Assembly: GCA_052326605.1 (NCBI GenBank)
Contig: JBKQMB010000027.1
Location: 1-64,000 of the forward strand
Direction: 5' to 3'
Length of the DNA stretch: 64,000 nucleotides
Source: Bog-756 sp052326605
GTDB lineage: Bacteria; Actinomycetota; Acidimicrobiia; Acidimicrobiales; RAAP-2
Part shown: in pieces, positions 1 through 7,986 of the stretch
How positions within the stretch are numbered: position 1 is the first letter of the stretch
How the letters are laid out: each line of letters opens with the position of its first letter
Notes under the pieces: generated by a model
Databases searched by the model: none
What the model saw: the letters and a program-made list of their open reading frames with translations, nothing else
Told to the model about the DNA's origin: nothing
Program-made: the position numbers and the translations under genes

Positions 1-766
1 GAGGAGCCCACCAATTGTGCCAACCGGTCAACGGGAGCGCTACTGGAGTTACCAACCGCGACGCTCGATTGACCCGCCCTATCTTCGCTCGCCCCGGCGA
101 GCCCACCAAGGGCTCTACGGTGCTGACCAGGCCACGACGGCATAGCCGGCTCGTCGCTCTCCCCCAGTCGTGCTCTGACCAGCCACGGTTGTCCCGCAGG
201 ACCTCAGGTGGACCACCTTCCGTAGCCGCGAACAGAACGTGGGCCTCGCAGCCATCCAGGTCTGCCTCAGTCAGGATTGCCACATGTCCATCGCCACGGT
301 GTTCTCGCAGGGTTGTTGCCGCCTGCCAGAGACCTCGGAGGTCGTCACTCACCACTACATCTCGGTTGGCGGCGAAGAGGGACCGACCTGCTCCATTCCC
401 GTGCTCGATCGCCTCCCTCAGGAGTGGCAGAAGGCGGGGGACCACTTCGTCAGCCTCGGGGGCGAGTCTGCGCAGTGCGGCAGCGGCCGCTTCCGTCCGA
501 ACCAACATGACCGAATCGGGACTTGCAAGCGTCCATGCGTACGGTAGGGACCGTCGCACCATGGCCGGATGGAAGTTGTAGAACGTCGCCTCGACGACCC
601 CTGGAGAAACGACCCCCATCGGTGCTGCCCGGCCGGCGAAATAGCCCATCCAGAAGCCTCGCAAACCAAGGTCCTTCAGGGCGTTTCGGCACTCCTGGGA
701 GAAATAGGCCACAGCATTGACGGCTTCCAGCTGGTGCCAGGCCACCCTGGTCTCCGCGGGTTCCAC
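1..766 (-). CDS. SCO6745-family protein, 3' end cut by window edge
   Basis: An open minus-strand frame runs from a GTG at 766 off the left edge (about 255 codons visible). Near the N-terminus it reads AVAYFSQECRNALKDLGLRG followed by FWMGYFAGRAAPMG, then ATFYNFHPAMV and LPYAWTLASP. From memory these are hallmark segments of the SCO6745 family, actinobacterial proteins of unknown biochemical role. Later segments (GWSEHDWGRATSRLCRRGL) also fit. The region after that is less family-like, so a late frameshift cannot be excluded. The start is uncertain because the frame is open further upstream; the GTG was chosen because family similarity begins just after it. Function unknown. Confidence 0.7.
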   Translation of the reverse strand, partial: MEPAETRVAWHQLEAVNAVAYFSQECRNALKDLGLRGFWMGYFAGRAAPMGVVSPGVVEATFYNFHPAMVRRSLPYAWTLASPDSVMLVRTEAAAAALRRLAPEADEVVPRLLPLLREAIEHGNGAGRSLFAANRDVVVSDDLRGLWQAATTLREHRGDGHVAILTEADLDGCEAHVLFAATEGGPPEVLRDNRGWSEHDWGRATSRLCRRGLVSTVEPLVGSPGRAKIGRVNRASRLVTPVALPLTGWHNWWAP

Positions 767-905
767 ACGGCCATCATTCCAGTTCGGACGGCCGTGATCG
801 GAGTAGCCATGCTGATACCTCCGAAGATCTGGTGAGAACGCCCCAGATCTCCCCAGGAGCGTGGCGGTTCGAGAGGAGAGGGAGCGGGCTCAGTAGCCCC
901 TCGAG

Positions 906-1154
906 TCAGAATCCACTTCTCTCGGTGAAGATCGTCCAGGCCGCATCTACTGCGGCATTGGGATCGGCCTCGTTGTCACCTGCACGTCGAAGGTCGTCGG
1001 CAGCCAGTGACGCAGCCTCCGGATTCGGTTCCGGCTGTTCCAAAAATGGAGTGTTCGGAGGTGGGTCCTTGAAAGTGACCCCGTCATCCCGAACGAGCGC
1101 CGTCGGCTCATGCTTCTCGGAATCCAGTGGTGCCCCCGCACTCGCCCGTAGTGG
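906..1154 (-). other. Possible coding continuation after an in-frame stop
   Basis: Directly after the TGA of the small membrane protein (1155-1157) the same frame stays open for 82 codons to a TGA at 906-908. Its translation is hydrophilic and acidic/proline-rich (for example VTFKDPPPNTPFLEQPEPNP, then ADDLRRAGDNEADPNAAVDA), unlike random reverse-frame translations nearby. It has no ATG or GTG start; only CTG near its beginning or a late TTG. It could be a tail reached by stop readthrough, a gene broken by a point mutation or sequencing error, or chance. No family was recognised. Confidence 0.3.
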
Positions 1155-1370
1155 TCAGTGGTTCTTGGACTTGGGACTGGAAACCCGGGCAACGGCACCG
1201 ATCGCCGGTGCCACGGTCAGCCACAACCCGATGGTCACCACCATCGACGACACGTACCCAAACGGGAGAATGCCAACGTCCTTGTAGACGATCCCTGCGA
1301 AGATCATCAGCACCCAGGCACTAACGAAGAACATCGGCCCAGCCGCCACCACTTTGACGAAGTCGCTCAA
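1155..1370 (-). CDS. Small two-helix membrane protein, hypothetical
   Basis: A 71-residue protein. The TTG at 1370 is preferred because an AGGAGG lies 8 bases upstream; a GTG nine bases earlier is the alternative. It has two hydrophobic helices (around GPMFFVSAWVLMIFAGIVY and SSMVVTIGLWLTVAPAIGAV) and a short basic C-terminus ending KSKNH. No family was recognised. It may be a small inner-membrane protein. The same frame continues after the stop as an acidic stretch, so the annotated end may not be the biological end. Confidence 0.5.
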   Translation of the reverse strand: MSDFVKVVAAGPMFFVSAWVLMIFAGIVYKDVGILPFGYVSSMVVTIGLWLTVAPAIGAVARVSSPKSKNH

Positions 1371-1579
1371 TTGACCCACCTCCTCCCTGTCATCGTAGGG
1401 ACGGCAGACCACCGCTCAGTAGGGCCAAACGTCATGAGCACGGCCAAGTGCAGCTCATCGAGCGGAGAAAAGCGCCCCAGGGCAATTGGTGCAAGTCTCC
1501 AACTTCAGAAGGCGGTTTCGGAATGCCGCGTTGGCGTGGCACCTCGGAACCTCGCGGACGCGTCGAACGGCCCCAGTCT

Positions 1580-2446
1580 CTACCCCGAGCCACGCACTTG
1601 CTCGTAGAAGTCGCCAAGCGCCTTGGCATACCCGGAGGGGTTCTGTAGCCAGTGGACGTGACCGGAATTCTCCAGCGTCACCTGATGAGCCCGGGGGAAT
1701 CGGCTTCTGACGATATCGGTGCCGTCTTCGAAGATGTCGAAGGCGCCGTAGAGGACGAGCACTGGTCCCTGGTAGCTCGACGCGCCCTCGAGCACTTGCG
1801 GGCGCTCCTTGGAGATGGCCCTGTCCGTCTTCATCATCGCGACGGGAGAACAACCGGCGAGCCACTTCGGGTCGGGATCGGGTGCGGATTCGGGGTCCAA
1901 GAAGTAGTTGTGCCACGTCTCGGTCATCACGTGACGCATCGACCACGCGCCGATCGAACCGGGGACGACCAGGCCGGAGCCGTAGGCGTAGAAGCGAAAC
2001 ATGCCGGCGAGTCCCGCCCGAGCATGTTCCACACGGAAGGACTCTCGCTTGGTGCGCCTCCAGTCGCTGCCCACACCGAGCGACGAGCTGGAGAGGACCA
2101 GGCTCGTGACCCGCTGGGGGAAGGCCGAGGTGTATGCCTGAGCGAGGAGGCCACCCCAGGAGTGCCCGAGCAGGTGCCACGAATCAACGTCCATGATCGT
2201 CCGAATGCGTTCGACATCTTCGAGGTAGGCAGCCAACTCGTAGCGCCCGTCGAGACACGTCGACTCGCCGACGCCGCGCTGGTCGAAGCTGATGCACCGG
2301 AACTCGGGAAGCATCGGAGCAGTTGAGGCTTGCATGTAGTCCGGCACGCCGGGGCCTCCGTGCACCAGAAGGAGCGGCTCGCCATCGTCACGGCTCTGTT
2401 GGACCGAAAGGACCGCGCCGGGCGATTCCACCGAGAAGTGACCCAT
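1580..2446 (-). CDS. Alpha/beta hydrolase, proline iminopeptidase-like
   Basis: A 288-residue alpha/beta-hydrolase. The oxyanion segment LLLVHGGPGVPDYM is near residue 25, followed by FDQRGVGEST, a pattern typical of the proline iminopeptidase (S33) branch. The nucleophile elbow GHSWGG gives the Ser near residue 95. The acid is likely the Asp in LVLYGAFDIFEDG, and the His lies in ENSGHVHWLQNP close to the C-terminus. Length is normal for the family. Substrate cannot be deduced: these folds include aminopeptidases, esterases and C-C hydrolases. It is expected to be cytoplasmic, having no signal peptide. It stands alone on its strand. Confidence 0.85.
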   Translation of the reverse strand: MGHFSVESPGAVLSVQQSRDDGEPLLLVHGGPGVPDYMQASTAPMLPEFRCISFDQRGVGESTCLDGRYELAAYLEDVERIRTIMDVDSWHLLGHSWGGLLAQAYTSAFPQRVTSLVLSSSSLGVGSDWRRTKRESFRVEHARAGLAGMFRFYAYGSGLVVPGSIGAWSMRHVMTETWHNYFLDPESAPDPDPKWLAGCSPVAMMKTDRAISKERPQVLEGASSYQGPVLVLYGAFDIFEDGTDIVRSRFPRAHQVTLENSGHVHWLQNPSGYAKALGDFYEQVRGSG

Positions 2447-3300
2447 GAGACCATTGTCGGAGAGACGCCATCATCACGACAAGAGCCATCCGACCCTTCT
2501 CTTCACGGACATGGGTCCCAGTTCGACGGATTGCGGCGCCTCTGTCGGGCAGGTGCCCCACTATGCCGGGAGGCCGACGGCTCCAGGTGGGCCCCAGACC
2601 GGTTCCGCCGCCCAGGTGGTGGATCAATCAACGCCCACTTCAATCCTCGCCGGCTGGGCGGCTCTTCGCGCATTCCCTCGTGCTGCACTTCGAGGGGACC
2701 AGGACCTCGTGGTCGGCCGTGCACACCGCAACCGGCTCCTGCACGTCGGGCACGTCGCGTGCTTGCCGGTTGCCAGATGCACATCATGGTGGCCGTCCAC
2801 TACTCGAGCCTGCTCGTCAGCTCATCGGCCGATGGGGCCGGGCTGATCGGAGCAAGCCTGGCGGTGATCGGGGCAGTTCCCCTTGATGCCGACAAAGGAG
2901 CGCTGTGCTTGACCATGAAAGCGCCCGACACGCTGGAGCTCGTCGATCCCGCGGGGTGCGCACTGCTCGCCGTGGCGATGGTGCCGACCGGTGTCAAATT
3001 GCTCGGAGGCTGACCTCGCCCGCCAATCGGTCACGGAGAACGTTGAGGTCAAACGGGGTGCACCGCTCCCGAGCGGGGTGTCCGAACATGCCGGGATTGT
3101 GACCGCACCCAGGTGCGGCAGAGCCGCACTGCAGGGATAGGGCTATAAGCCAGCCGGTGGTAGGTGCGCCACGGATCTCATGGATCGAGCGGCCATGCTC
3201 GATCGGGCGTCGGGACACTTCAGTGACCGTCAAGTCCATGACCTTCTCGCCACGACGACCGGCGACGTCGAATGGCGGAACCCAGCCGATGGAGGCTGCG
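2447..3300. other. No recognisable gene (about 850 bp)
   Basis: Open frames exist on both strands but none keeps family-like or consistently protein-like sequence along its length. The stretch 2780-3013 on the plus strand reads as a hydrophobic peptide (HIMVAVHYSSLLVSSSADG onward), but it opens from a long low-complexity frame and no family was recognised. It may be eroded coding DNA. No RNA gene, insertion-sequence end or strong terminator is seen. Confidence 0.4.
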
Positions 3301-3675
3301 TCAGCATCCGGACCAGGCAACCGCCCAATGGTTCAAGGCGATCAGGACCGGGCGCAGGGCATCACCCTTGGTCGTGAGCCGGTAGGACCACCGAGTCCCG
3401 CTCTCCTGGCGAACGCGCTTCACGACGTCGACGTCCTCGAGCTCGCGCAATCTTTCGGTCAGCAGGCGGGCGCTCAATCCGGGGATCGCGTTCTCCAACT
3501 CGGAGAAGCGATCAATACCGTGCGCCAAGGCGAACAGGATGGCACCGGTCCAGCGGCGCCCGACCAGCTCGGCCGCCTCGTGGAACACCACGCTGAACGG
3601 CCCCTCAGTGCGGGCCAGGTCGGGAATGCCGACCATCGTGGATCGGGGTGTGGTGGGGAGTGCTCGGATGCTCAT
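3301..3675 (-). CDS. HxlR-family winged-helix transcriptional regulator
   Basis: A 124-residue protein with the HxlR signature: an N-terminal helix with AAELVGRRWTGAILFAL (family core is usually 'xxGgKWtxlIl'), then the recognition region RFSELENAIPGLSARLLTER and LRELEDVDVVKRV, and the wing WSYRLTTKGDALRPVL. It acts as a small dimeric repressor or activator. It is transcribed away from the PPOX-family gene that starts 45 bp away, and the shared gap carries a perfect 6-5-6 inverted repeat. By family habit it probably controls that neighbour and itself. The usual N-terminal Cys of redox-sensing HxlR proteins (YodB, HypR) is absent, so a different signal is likely. Confidence 0.9.
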   Translation of the reverse strand: MSIRALPTTPRSTMVGIPDLARTEGPFSVVFHEAAELVGRRWTGAILFALAHGIDRFSELENAIPGLSARLLTERLRELEDVDVVKRVRQESGTRWSYRLTTKGDALRPVLIALNHWAVAWSGC

Positions 3676-3682
3676 GGTGCTA

Positions 3683-3699
3683 GGTTACGATAAGTAACC
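3683..3699. promoter_or_regulatory. Inverted repeat, likely HxlR operator
   Basis: GGTTAC, five bases, GTAACC: a perfect 6-bp inverted repeat centred in the 45-bp gap between the divergent HxlR regulator and the PPOX-family flavoprotein. It lies 7 bp from the regulator start and 21 bp from the flavoprotein start, where a bound dimer would block both promoters. HxlR dimers commonly bind such palindromes. Binding itself is inferred. Confidence 0.65.
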
Positions 3700-3720
3700 A
3701 AGTGCAGGAGGGACACCAAC

Positions 3721-4131
3721 ATGAGATTCACCGACTACGAACGCAGCTATCTCGCCGGTCAACCCCTCGGGCGTCTCGCGACCCTCGCGCCCGACGGCTC
3801 TCCGCAGACGCGACCGGTCGGCTTCTTCCTCAACGACGAGCTCGGCACCGTCGACATCGGCGGACACAACCTGGGGCGGAGCCAGAAGTTCCACAACATT
3901 CAGCTTGACGGTCGAGTGTCGTTCGTGGTCGACGATTTGGCGTCGATCGATCCTTGGGCGCCTCGCGGCATCGAGATCCGCGGCGAGGCCGAAGCCATCG
4001 TTGACGCCGAACCCCCCCGTCCCGGCTTCTCGAACGAGCTCATCAGGATCCGTCCACACCGCCTGCTCTCCTGGGGCCTCGACAGCGACGCATTCGCCCC
4101 GCCTCTCACACGCAATATCGAACCAGACTGA
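3721..4131 (+). CDS. PPOX-class (pyridoxamine 5'-phosphate oxidase fold) F420/FMN flavoprotein
   Basis: A 136-residue split-beta-barrel protein. It opens with FTDYERSYLAGQPLGRLATL, then PDGSPQTRPVGFF, the beta-strand pair characteristic of PPOX proteins. The middle KFHNIQLDGRVSFVVDDLAS and GIEIRGEAEAI complete the fold. It resembles the actinobacterial PPOX F420-dependent family. Such proteins use F420H2 or FMN to reduce small substrates, so the exact reaction is unknown. A strong ribosome site (GCAGGAGGG) precedes the ATG. It is divergent from the HxlR regulator and probably under its control. F420 use is supported indirectly by cofC in this window. Confidence 0.85.
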   Translation: MRFTDYERSYLAGQPLGRLATLAPDGSPQTRPVGFFLNDELGTVDIGGHNLGRSQKFHNIQLDGRVSFVVDDLASIDPWAPRGIEIRGEAEAIVDAEPPRPGFSNELIRIRPHRLLSWGLDSDAFAPPLTRNIEPD

Positions 4132-4387
4132 GTCGATTCCGCCCATCCCGCAAGACTTGGCCGACGGCCTGCCAGACGCTGTCGCAGCGACAATCCCTGA
4201 ATGCGGTGGACATCGTCCTCGAACAGTCCAGCGTCGGTCTTCGCTGGAACATCCCGGCATCTCGATCGATCGACACCCATGTGGGTGACCCCGAACGCGG
4301 GGTCAGTGGGGCGTTCGGCCGCCCTCGGGGCGAACACCGGGTCCGCCCGATCTCTGATCGCCGGTGCCGCCCAGCAGGCAGTGCTGC

Positions 4388-5422
4388 CTACAGGGCCAGC
4401 TCGGCGATGGTCTGGAGAGTGTTGGTGTCACCGGCCACCAGCAAGGTGGTGGCGATGGACTCGCGCCAGCCCTCGAGATCGTCGCGGATCTTCTCCTTCG
4501 GGCCGATCAGCGCGGTGTCCTCGATGAGCGCCGTGGGGACCGCCGCCGCGGCCTCGTCCTTGCGACCGTCGAGGTAGAGCTCCTGGATCTTGGTGGCCTC
4601 GGTCTCGTACCCCATGCGGGCGAACACGTCGAAGTGGAAGTTCATCGACTTGGCTCCCATGCCCCCGATGTAGAGGGCGAGGTAGGGGCGGAAGCTGTCG
4701 GCCGCCTTCTCGACGTCGTCGTCGATCAGGGTCGGGGCGAAGGCGATGACCTCGAAATCGTCGGCCGTGTGTCGCGCTCCCGGACGGGCGAACCCTTCGG
4801 CCAGTGCCGGCTCGAAGGCCTTGACCGCGTTGGGCGAGAAGAAGATGGGGAACCAGCCGTCGGCGATCTCTGCGGCCAGCGCAACGTTCTTCGGTCCCTC
4901 GGCCCCCAAGATGATCGGGATCTCCTTGCGCAGGGGGTGCACGATGGGCTTCAACGGCTTGCCCAGTCCGGTCCCACCCGGGTAGGGGAGCGGGTAATGG
5001 GGGCCGTCATTGGTGACCGGCGTCTCGCGGGCGATGACCTTGCGCACGATCTCCAGGTACTCCCTGGTGCGGGCCAGGGGCTTCTCGAAGGACTGTCCGT
5101 ACCAGCCCTCCACCACCTGGGGTCCGGACACGCCGAGCCCGAGGACGAAACGCCCGCCGGACAGGTGGTCCATGGTGATCGCAGCCATGCCCATGGCGGT
5201 CGGGGTGCGTGCCGACAGCTGGCACAGCGCCGTGCCTAGGCGGACTCGCTCCGTACGCGAGCCCCACCAGGCCAGGGGGGTGAGGGCGTCGGATCCGTAG
5301 GCCTCCGCCGTCCAGATCGAGTCGAAGCCCAGCCGTTCGGCTTCCGCCACCAGCTCCGGGGCGTTGGCCGGCGGGCCCGAACCCCAGTAGCCCAGCTGCA
5401 TTCCGACCTTCATGTCCTTCAT
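4388..5422 (-). CDS. LLM-class (luciferase-like) F420-dependent oxidoreductase
   Basis: A 344-residue luciferase-like TIM barrel. The start is the ATG at 5422 with GGGAGGG just upstream; frames opening earlier run through low-complexity DNA. Visible marks are VGMQLGYWGSG at the N-terminus, ERLGFDSIWTAEAYGSDALT, DHLSGGRFVLGLGVSGPQVV and IPIILGAEGPKNVALAAEIA. This is the pattern of actinobacterial F420-dependent LLM oxidoreductases with a non-prolyl cis bond. It lies third in a minus-strand row after the P450 and another LLM gene, about 105 bp downstream of the latter. Substrate is unknown; a role in steroid or lipid oxidation is inferred from context. Confidence 0.85.
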   Translation of the reverse strand: MKDMKVGMQLGYWGSGPPANAPELVAEAERLGFDSIWTAEAYGSDALTPLAWWGSRTERVRLGTALCQLSARTPTAMGMAAITMDHLSGGRFVLGLGVSGPQVVEGWYGQSFEKPLARTREYLEIVRKVIARETPVTNDGPHYPLPYPGGTGLGKPLKPIVHPLRKEIPIILGAEGPKNVALAAEIADGWFPIFFSPNAVKAFEPALAEGFARPGARHTADDFEVIAFAPTLIDDDVEKAADSFRPYLALYIGGMGAKSMNFHFDVFARMGYETEATKIQELYLDGRKDEAAAAVPTALIEDTALIGPKEKIRDDLEGWRESIATTLLVAGDTNTLQTIAELAL

Positions 5423-5528
5423 GGGTTCCCTCCCTGGTGCGCGATCTCCCGACCCTAGCGTCGGGCAGTTTCCCGGCCCAACTACCGGCTCGGCCACGGG
5501 CCCGACTAACGGGTCGGTCACGGGCCTG

Positions 5529-6422
5529 TCAGCCGAACGCCTCGATGATGTGCTCGGCGAACCCTTCGCACGCCGCCAGCCGCGCCACGTGGATCGACTC
5601 GGGGGTATCGTCCTCCTTGGCCCGCACCGCCATCCAGGGAGCGCACAGGAGGTCGGTGACCCCTGCGTCCTCGAGTCGATGGTACAGATCGAGGTCGGGC
5701 ATGGCCCGGACGGCGACGTAGATGGAGAAGGGATCGTTCTCCCGGCCCTCCCGCTTGAGGGCGTCCTTGATCCGGTCCACCTGGGCGAAGGCCTCGTCGG
5801 GAGATGCAGCCCCGGTATTGATCCACCCGTCGCACAAGGTGGAAGCCCGCTTCAGCGCTGGCTCCGAGTCCCCTCCGCAGAGGATGGGCACCGGCTGGGT
5901 CGGCGCCGGGTTCATCTGGCACGGAGGCACGTCGTAGTGGGTACCGTGGTACTCGACCCAGCCGCCTTGCCAGAGGGCCCGGAGTGCAGGGATCATGTCG
6001 TTCAGGCGTTTCCCCCGGGTACGGAAGTCCTGGCCGGTCTGCTCGAACTCCTCCTCGCACCAGCCCACACCCACGCCCAGCCTGACCCGGTTGTGGGAGA
6101 GGACGGCCGTGGTCCCCACCGACTTGGCCACAGTGATCAGGTCCCGCACCGGAGCGATGTAGATGCCGGTGGTGAAGGTGAGGTTGGTGGTGACCCCGGA
6201 CAGCGCGGAGATCATGCACATCGGGTCGGGCCACGCGGTCTCCTTCTCCCAGAACGGCGCTCCGTCCGGTGCCTTGGAGTAGGTGTAGCGCGACGCCAGG
6301 TCGCGGGGGTTGAACAGGTGGTCCGACAGGTAGACGCCCGAGTACCCCATGTCGTCGCACGCAGCCGAAAGCCTGAGGATCTCGTCGGCGGGCAGGAAGG
6401 TGACCGCTTGGTGGAAGCGCAT
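5529..6422 (-). CDS. LLM-class F420-dependent oxidoreductase, TIGR03619-like
   Basis: A 297-residue luciferase-like protein starting MRFHQAVTFLPADEILRLSA. Motifs are CDDMGYSGVYLSDHLFNPRD near residue 30, LTFTTGIYIAPVRDLITVAK, RVRLGVGVGWCEEEFEQTG and PVPILCGGDSEPALKRAS. The pattern suits F420-dependent oxidoreductases acting on hydride or mono-oxygen chemistry; the substrate is unknown. Its ATG lies 34 bp after the stop of the P450, so both are likely one transcript driven from the divergent promoter region near 7.7 kb that contains a KstR-like site. Confidence 0.85.
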   Translation of the reverse strand: MRFHQAVTFLPADEILRLSAACDDMGYSGVYLSDHLFNPRDLASRYTYSKAPDGAPFWEKETAWPDPMCMISALSGVTTNLTFTTGIYIAPVRDLITVAKSVGTTAVLSHNRVRLGVGVGWCEEEFEQTGQDFRTRGKRLNDMIPALRALWQGGWVEYHGTHYDVPPCQMNPAPTQPVPILCGGDSEPALKRASTLCDGWINTGAASPDEAFAQVDRIKDALKREGRENDPFSIYVAVRAMPDLDLYHRLEDAGVTDLLCAPWMAVRAKEDDTPESIHVARLAACEGFAEHIIEAFG

Positions 6423-6456
6423 GGAGGGCGCCCGCTTTCTGAAGTGGTGGTGCCTG

Positions 6457-7686
6457 CTACCGGGCGACCGGAGCCGACGGGGCGAAGGCCACGGGGATGT
6501 GCTTCACCCCGTTGATGAAGTTGGAGCGGAGCCGCTGCACCTCACCGTCCAGCCGTATGTCGGGTATGCGGTCGAGCAGGCGGTCGAACATCACCCGGAT
6601 CTCCATCCGGGCCAGGTTCGCCCCGAGGCAGAAGTGCGGCCCCCCACCCCCGAAGGCCATGTGGTTGTTGGGCATGCGCCCGATGTCGAAGGCGTCGGGG
6701 TCGGCGAAGACCGACTCGTCGCGATTGGCCGAGATGTGCCAGAAGACGACCTTGTCGCCCTCTGCGATCTTCTGGTCGCCGATGACCACGTCGGCAGCCG
6801 CCTGCCGGCGGAAGTGCATCACCGGCGACACGTAGCGCAGCATCTCCTCGATGGCCGATGGCAGGAGCGACCGGTCGGCACGGAGCCGCTCCCACTGGTC
6901 GGGATTGTCGAAGAACGCGACCATCGCGCCGGAGATCAGGTTGCGGGTGGTCTCGTTGCCGGCCACCGCCAACAGGAGGAAGAAGAGGTCGAGCTCCAGC
7001 TGGGACAGTTGGTCACCGTCGATCTCCGCTTGGGTGAGCACGCTGAACAGGTCCTCGTGGGGATCGATCCGCTTCTTGGCGCACAGCTCGTCGGCATAGG
7101 CGAACAGCTCCAAGGAGGCCTGGGTGCTCGACTCGGGCGAGATCTGGTACTCGGGGTCGTCGGAGCCGACCATCCGGTTCGACCAGTCGAAGACCAGGTG
7201 TCGGTCCTCTTGGGAGACGCCCATCAGCTCGGCGATCACCTGCAGCGGCAGCTCGGCCGCGATCTGCTCGACGAAGTCGGCGGAACCCTGCTCGCACACA
7301 CTGTCCAGGATCGAATCGGTGGAAGCGATCACCTTTGCCTCGAGGTCCCTGATCATCCGCGGGGTGAACCCTTTGTTCACCAGGCGCCGGTAGCGGGTGT
7401 GCATGGGCGGGTCCATGTTGAGCATCATCATGCGTTGCTGGCTGAGAATGTCGTCGTCGAAGTCGTGGAAGAGCGTGGCCGCGCGATAGGACGAGAAGTG
7501 CTCGTGGTCGCGGTTGACGGCCACGCAGTCGTCGAAGCGGGTGACCGACCAGAATCCCTCGGCGTAGCCCTCGGGGTCCGGGTGCCACTGCACCGGTGCT
7601 TCGCGACGTAGGAAGGCAAACCAGTCGTGCGGCACCGAGGTCACGAAGTTGCCTGGATCGCACAGGTTGATGTCGTCGAGTTCCAT
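6457..7686 (-). CDS. Cytochrome P450, CYP125/CYP142-like
   Basis: A 409-residue soluble P450. The ATG at 7686 has GGGGGAAAT upstream; longer frames are less likely. The I-helix reads AVAGNETTRNLISG, the ExxR helix is EEMLRYVSPVMHFRR, and the heme loop is AFGGGGPHFCLGANLARME with the ligand Cys near residue 350. Segments MMMLNMDPPMHTRYRRLV and GFTPRMIRDL closely follow mycobacterial CYP125, which hydroxylates and oxidises C26/27 of cholesterol. Divergent from the FadE29-like gene, with a KstR-like site 76 bp upstream. Electron transfer partners are not in the window. Steroid side-chain oxidation is inferred from similarity and context; CYP142 or CYP124 are alternatives. Confidence 0.88.
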   Translation of the reverse strand: MELDDINLCDPGNFVTSVPHDWFAFLRREAPVQWHPDPEGYAEGFWSVTRFDDCVAVNRDHEHFSSYRAATLFHDFDDDILSQQRMMMLNMDPPMHTRYRRLVNKGFTPRMIRDLEAKVIASTDSILDSVCEQGSADFVEQIAAELPLQVIAELMGVSQEDRHLVFDWSNRMVGSDDPEYQISPESSTQASLELFAYADELCAKKRIDPHEDLFSVLTQAEIDGDQLSQLELDLFFLLLAVAGNETTRNLISGAMVAFFDNPDQWERLRADRSLLPSAIEEMLRYVSPVMHFRRQAAADVVIGDQKIAEGDKVVFWHISANRDESVFADPDAFDIGRMPNNHMAFGGGGPHFCLGANLARMEIRVMFDRLLDRIPDIRLDGEVQRLRSNFINGVKHIPVAFAPSAPVAR

Positions 7687-7761
7687 GATTTCCCCCAGCT
7701 CGAAACGGGTCGACACCGCCGGACGGCCATCGTGGCCATGCCTCGGCGGCAATGACGTTTC

Positions 7762-7775
7762 TAGAACGTGTATCA
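7762..7775. promoter_or_regulatory. KstR-like operator (one mismatch)
   Basis: TAGAACGTGTATCA fits the KstR consensus TnnAACnnGTTnnA except for one base (GTA instead of GTT). It lies in the 300-bp gap between the divergent P450 and FadE29-like genes. KstR is the TetR-family repressor of cholesterol catabolism in mycobacteria and rhodococci. No kstR gene is in this window, so regulation is inferred from the motif and the genes on either side. Confidence 0.55.
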
Positions 7776-7986
7776 GTTATCATAGGGCAGCCGCACCGGG
7801 CCTCCAACGGAATTGGACTCGGTGGCGTTCCGAAAGAAGGCTTGGTCGTGTCGGGACAGGGGGGTCCACCAGGGCGATGGCAGCCCACCGACCCCGGTGC
7901 CCGGTCGCTTGCCCGGTCGTCGTGTCGGTGCCGGCCGCCGCGGCCGGACGGGACGAGAAGGCTACAGAGTGGAGGGATCACACGTC

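Noticed and set aside
5437..5528. Repeat-like GGGCC/CGGTC stretch between two LLM genes as a regulatory array
   Set aside because: The sub-repeats are irregular and no palindrome or operator consensus could be defined; it is probably low-complexity GC-rich spacer.
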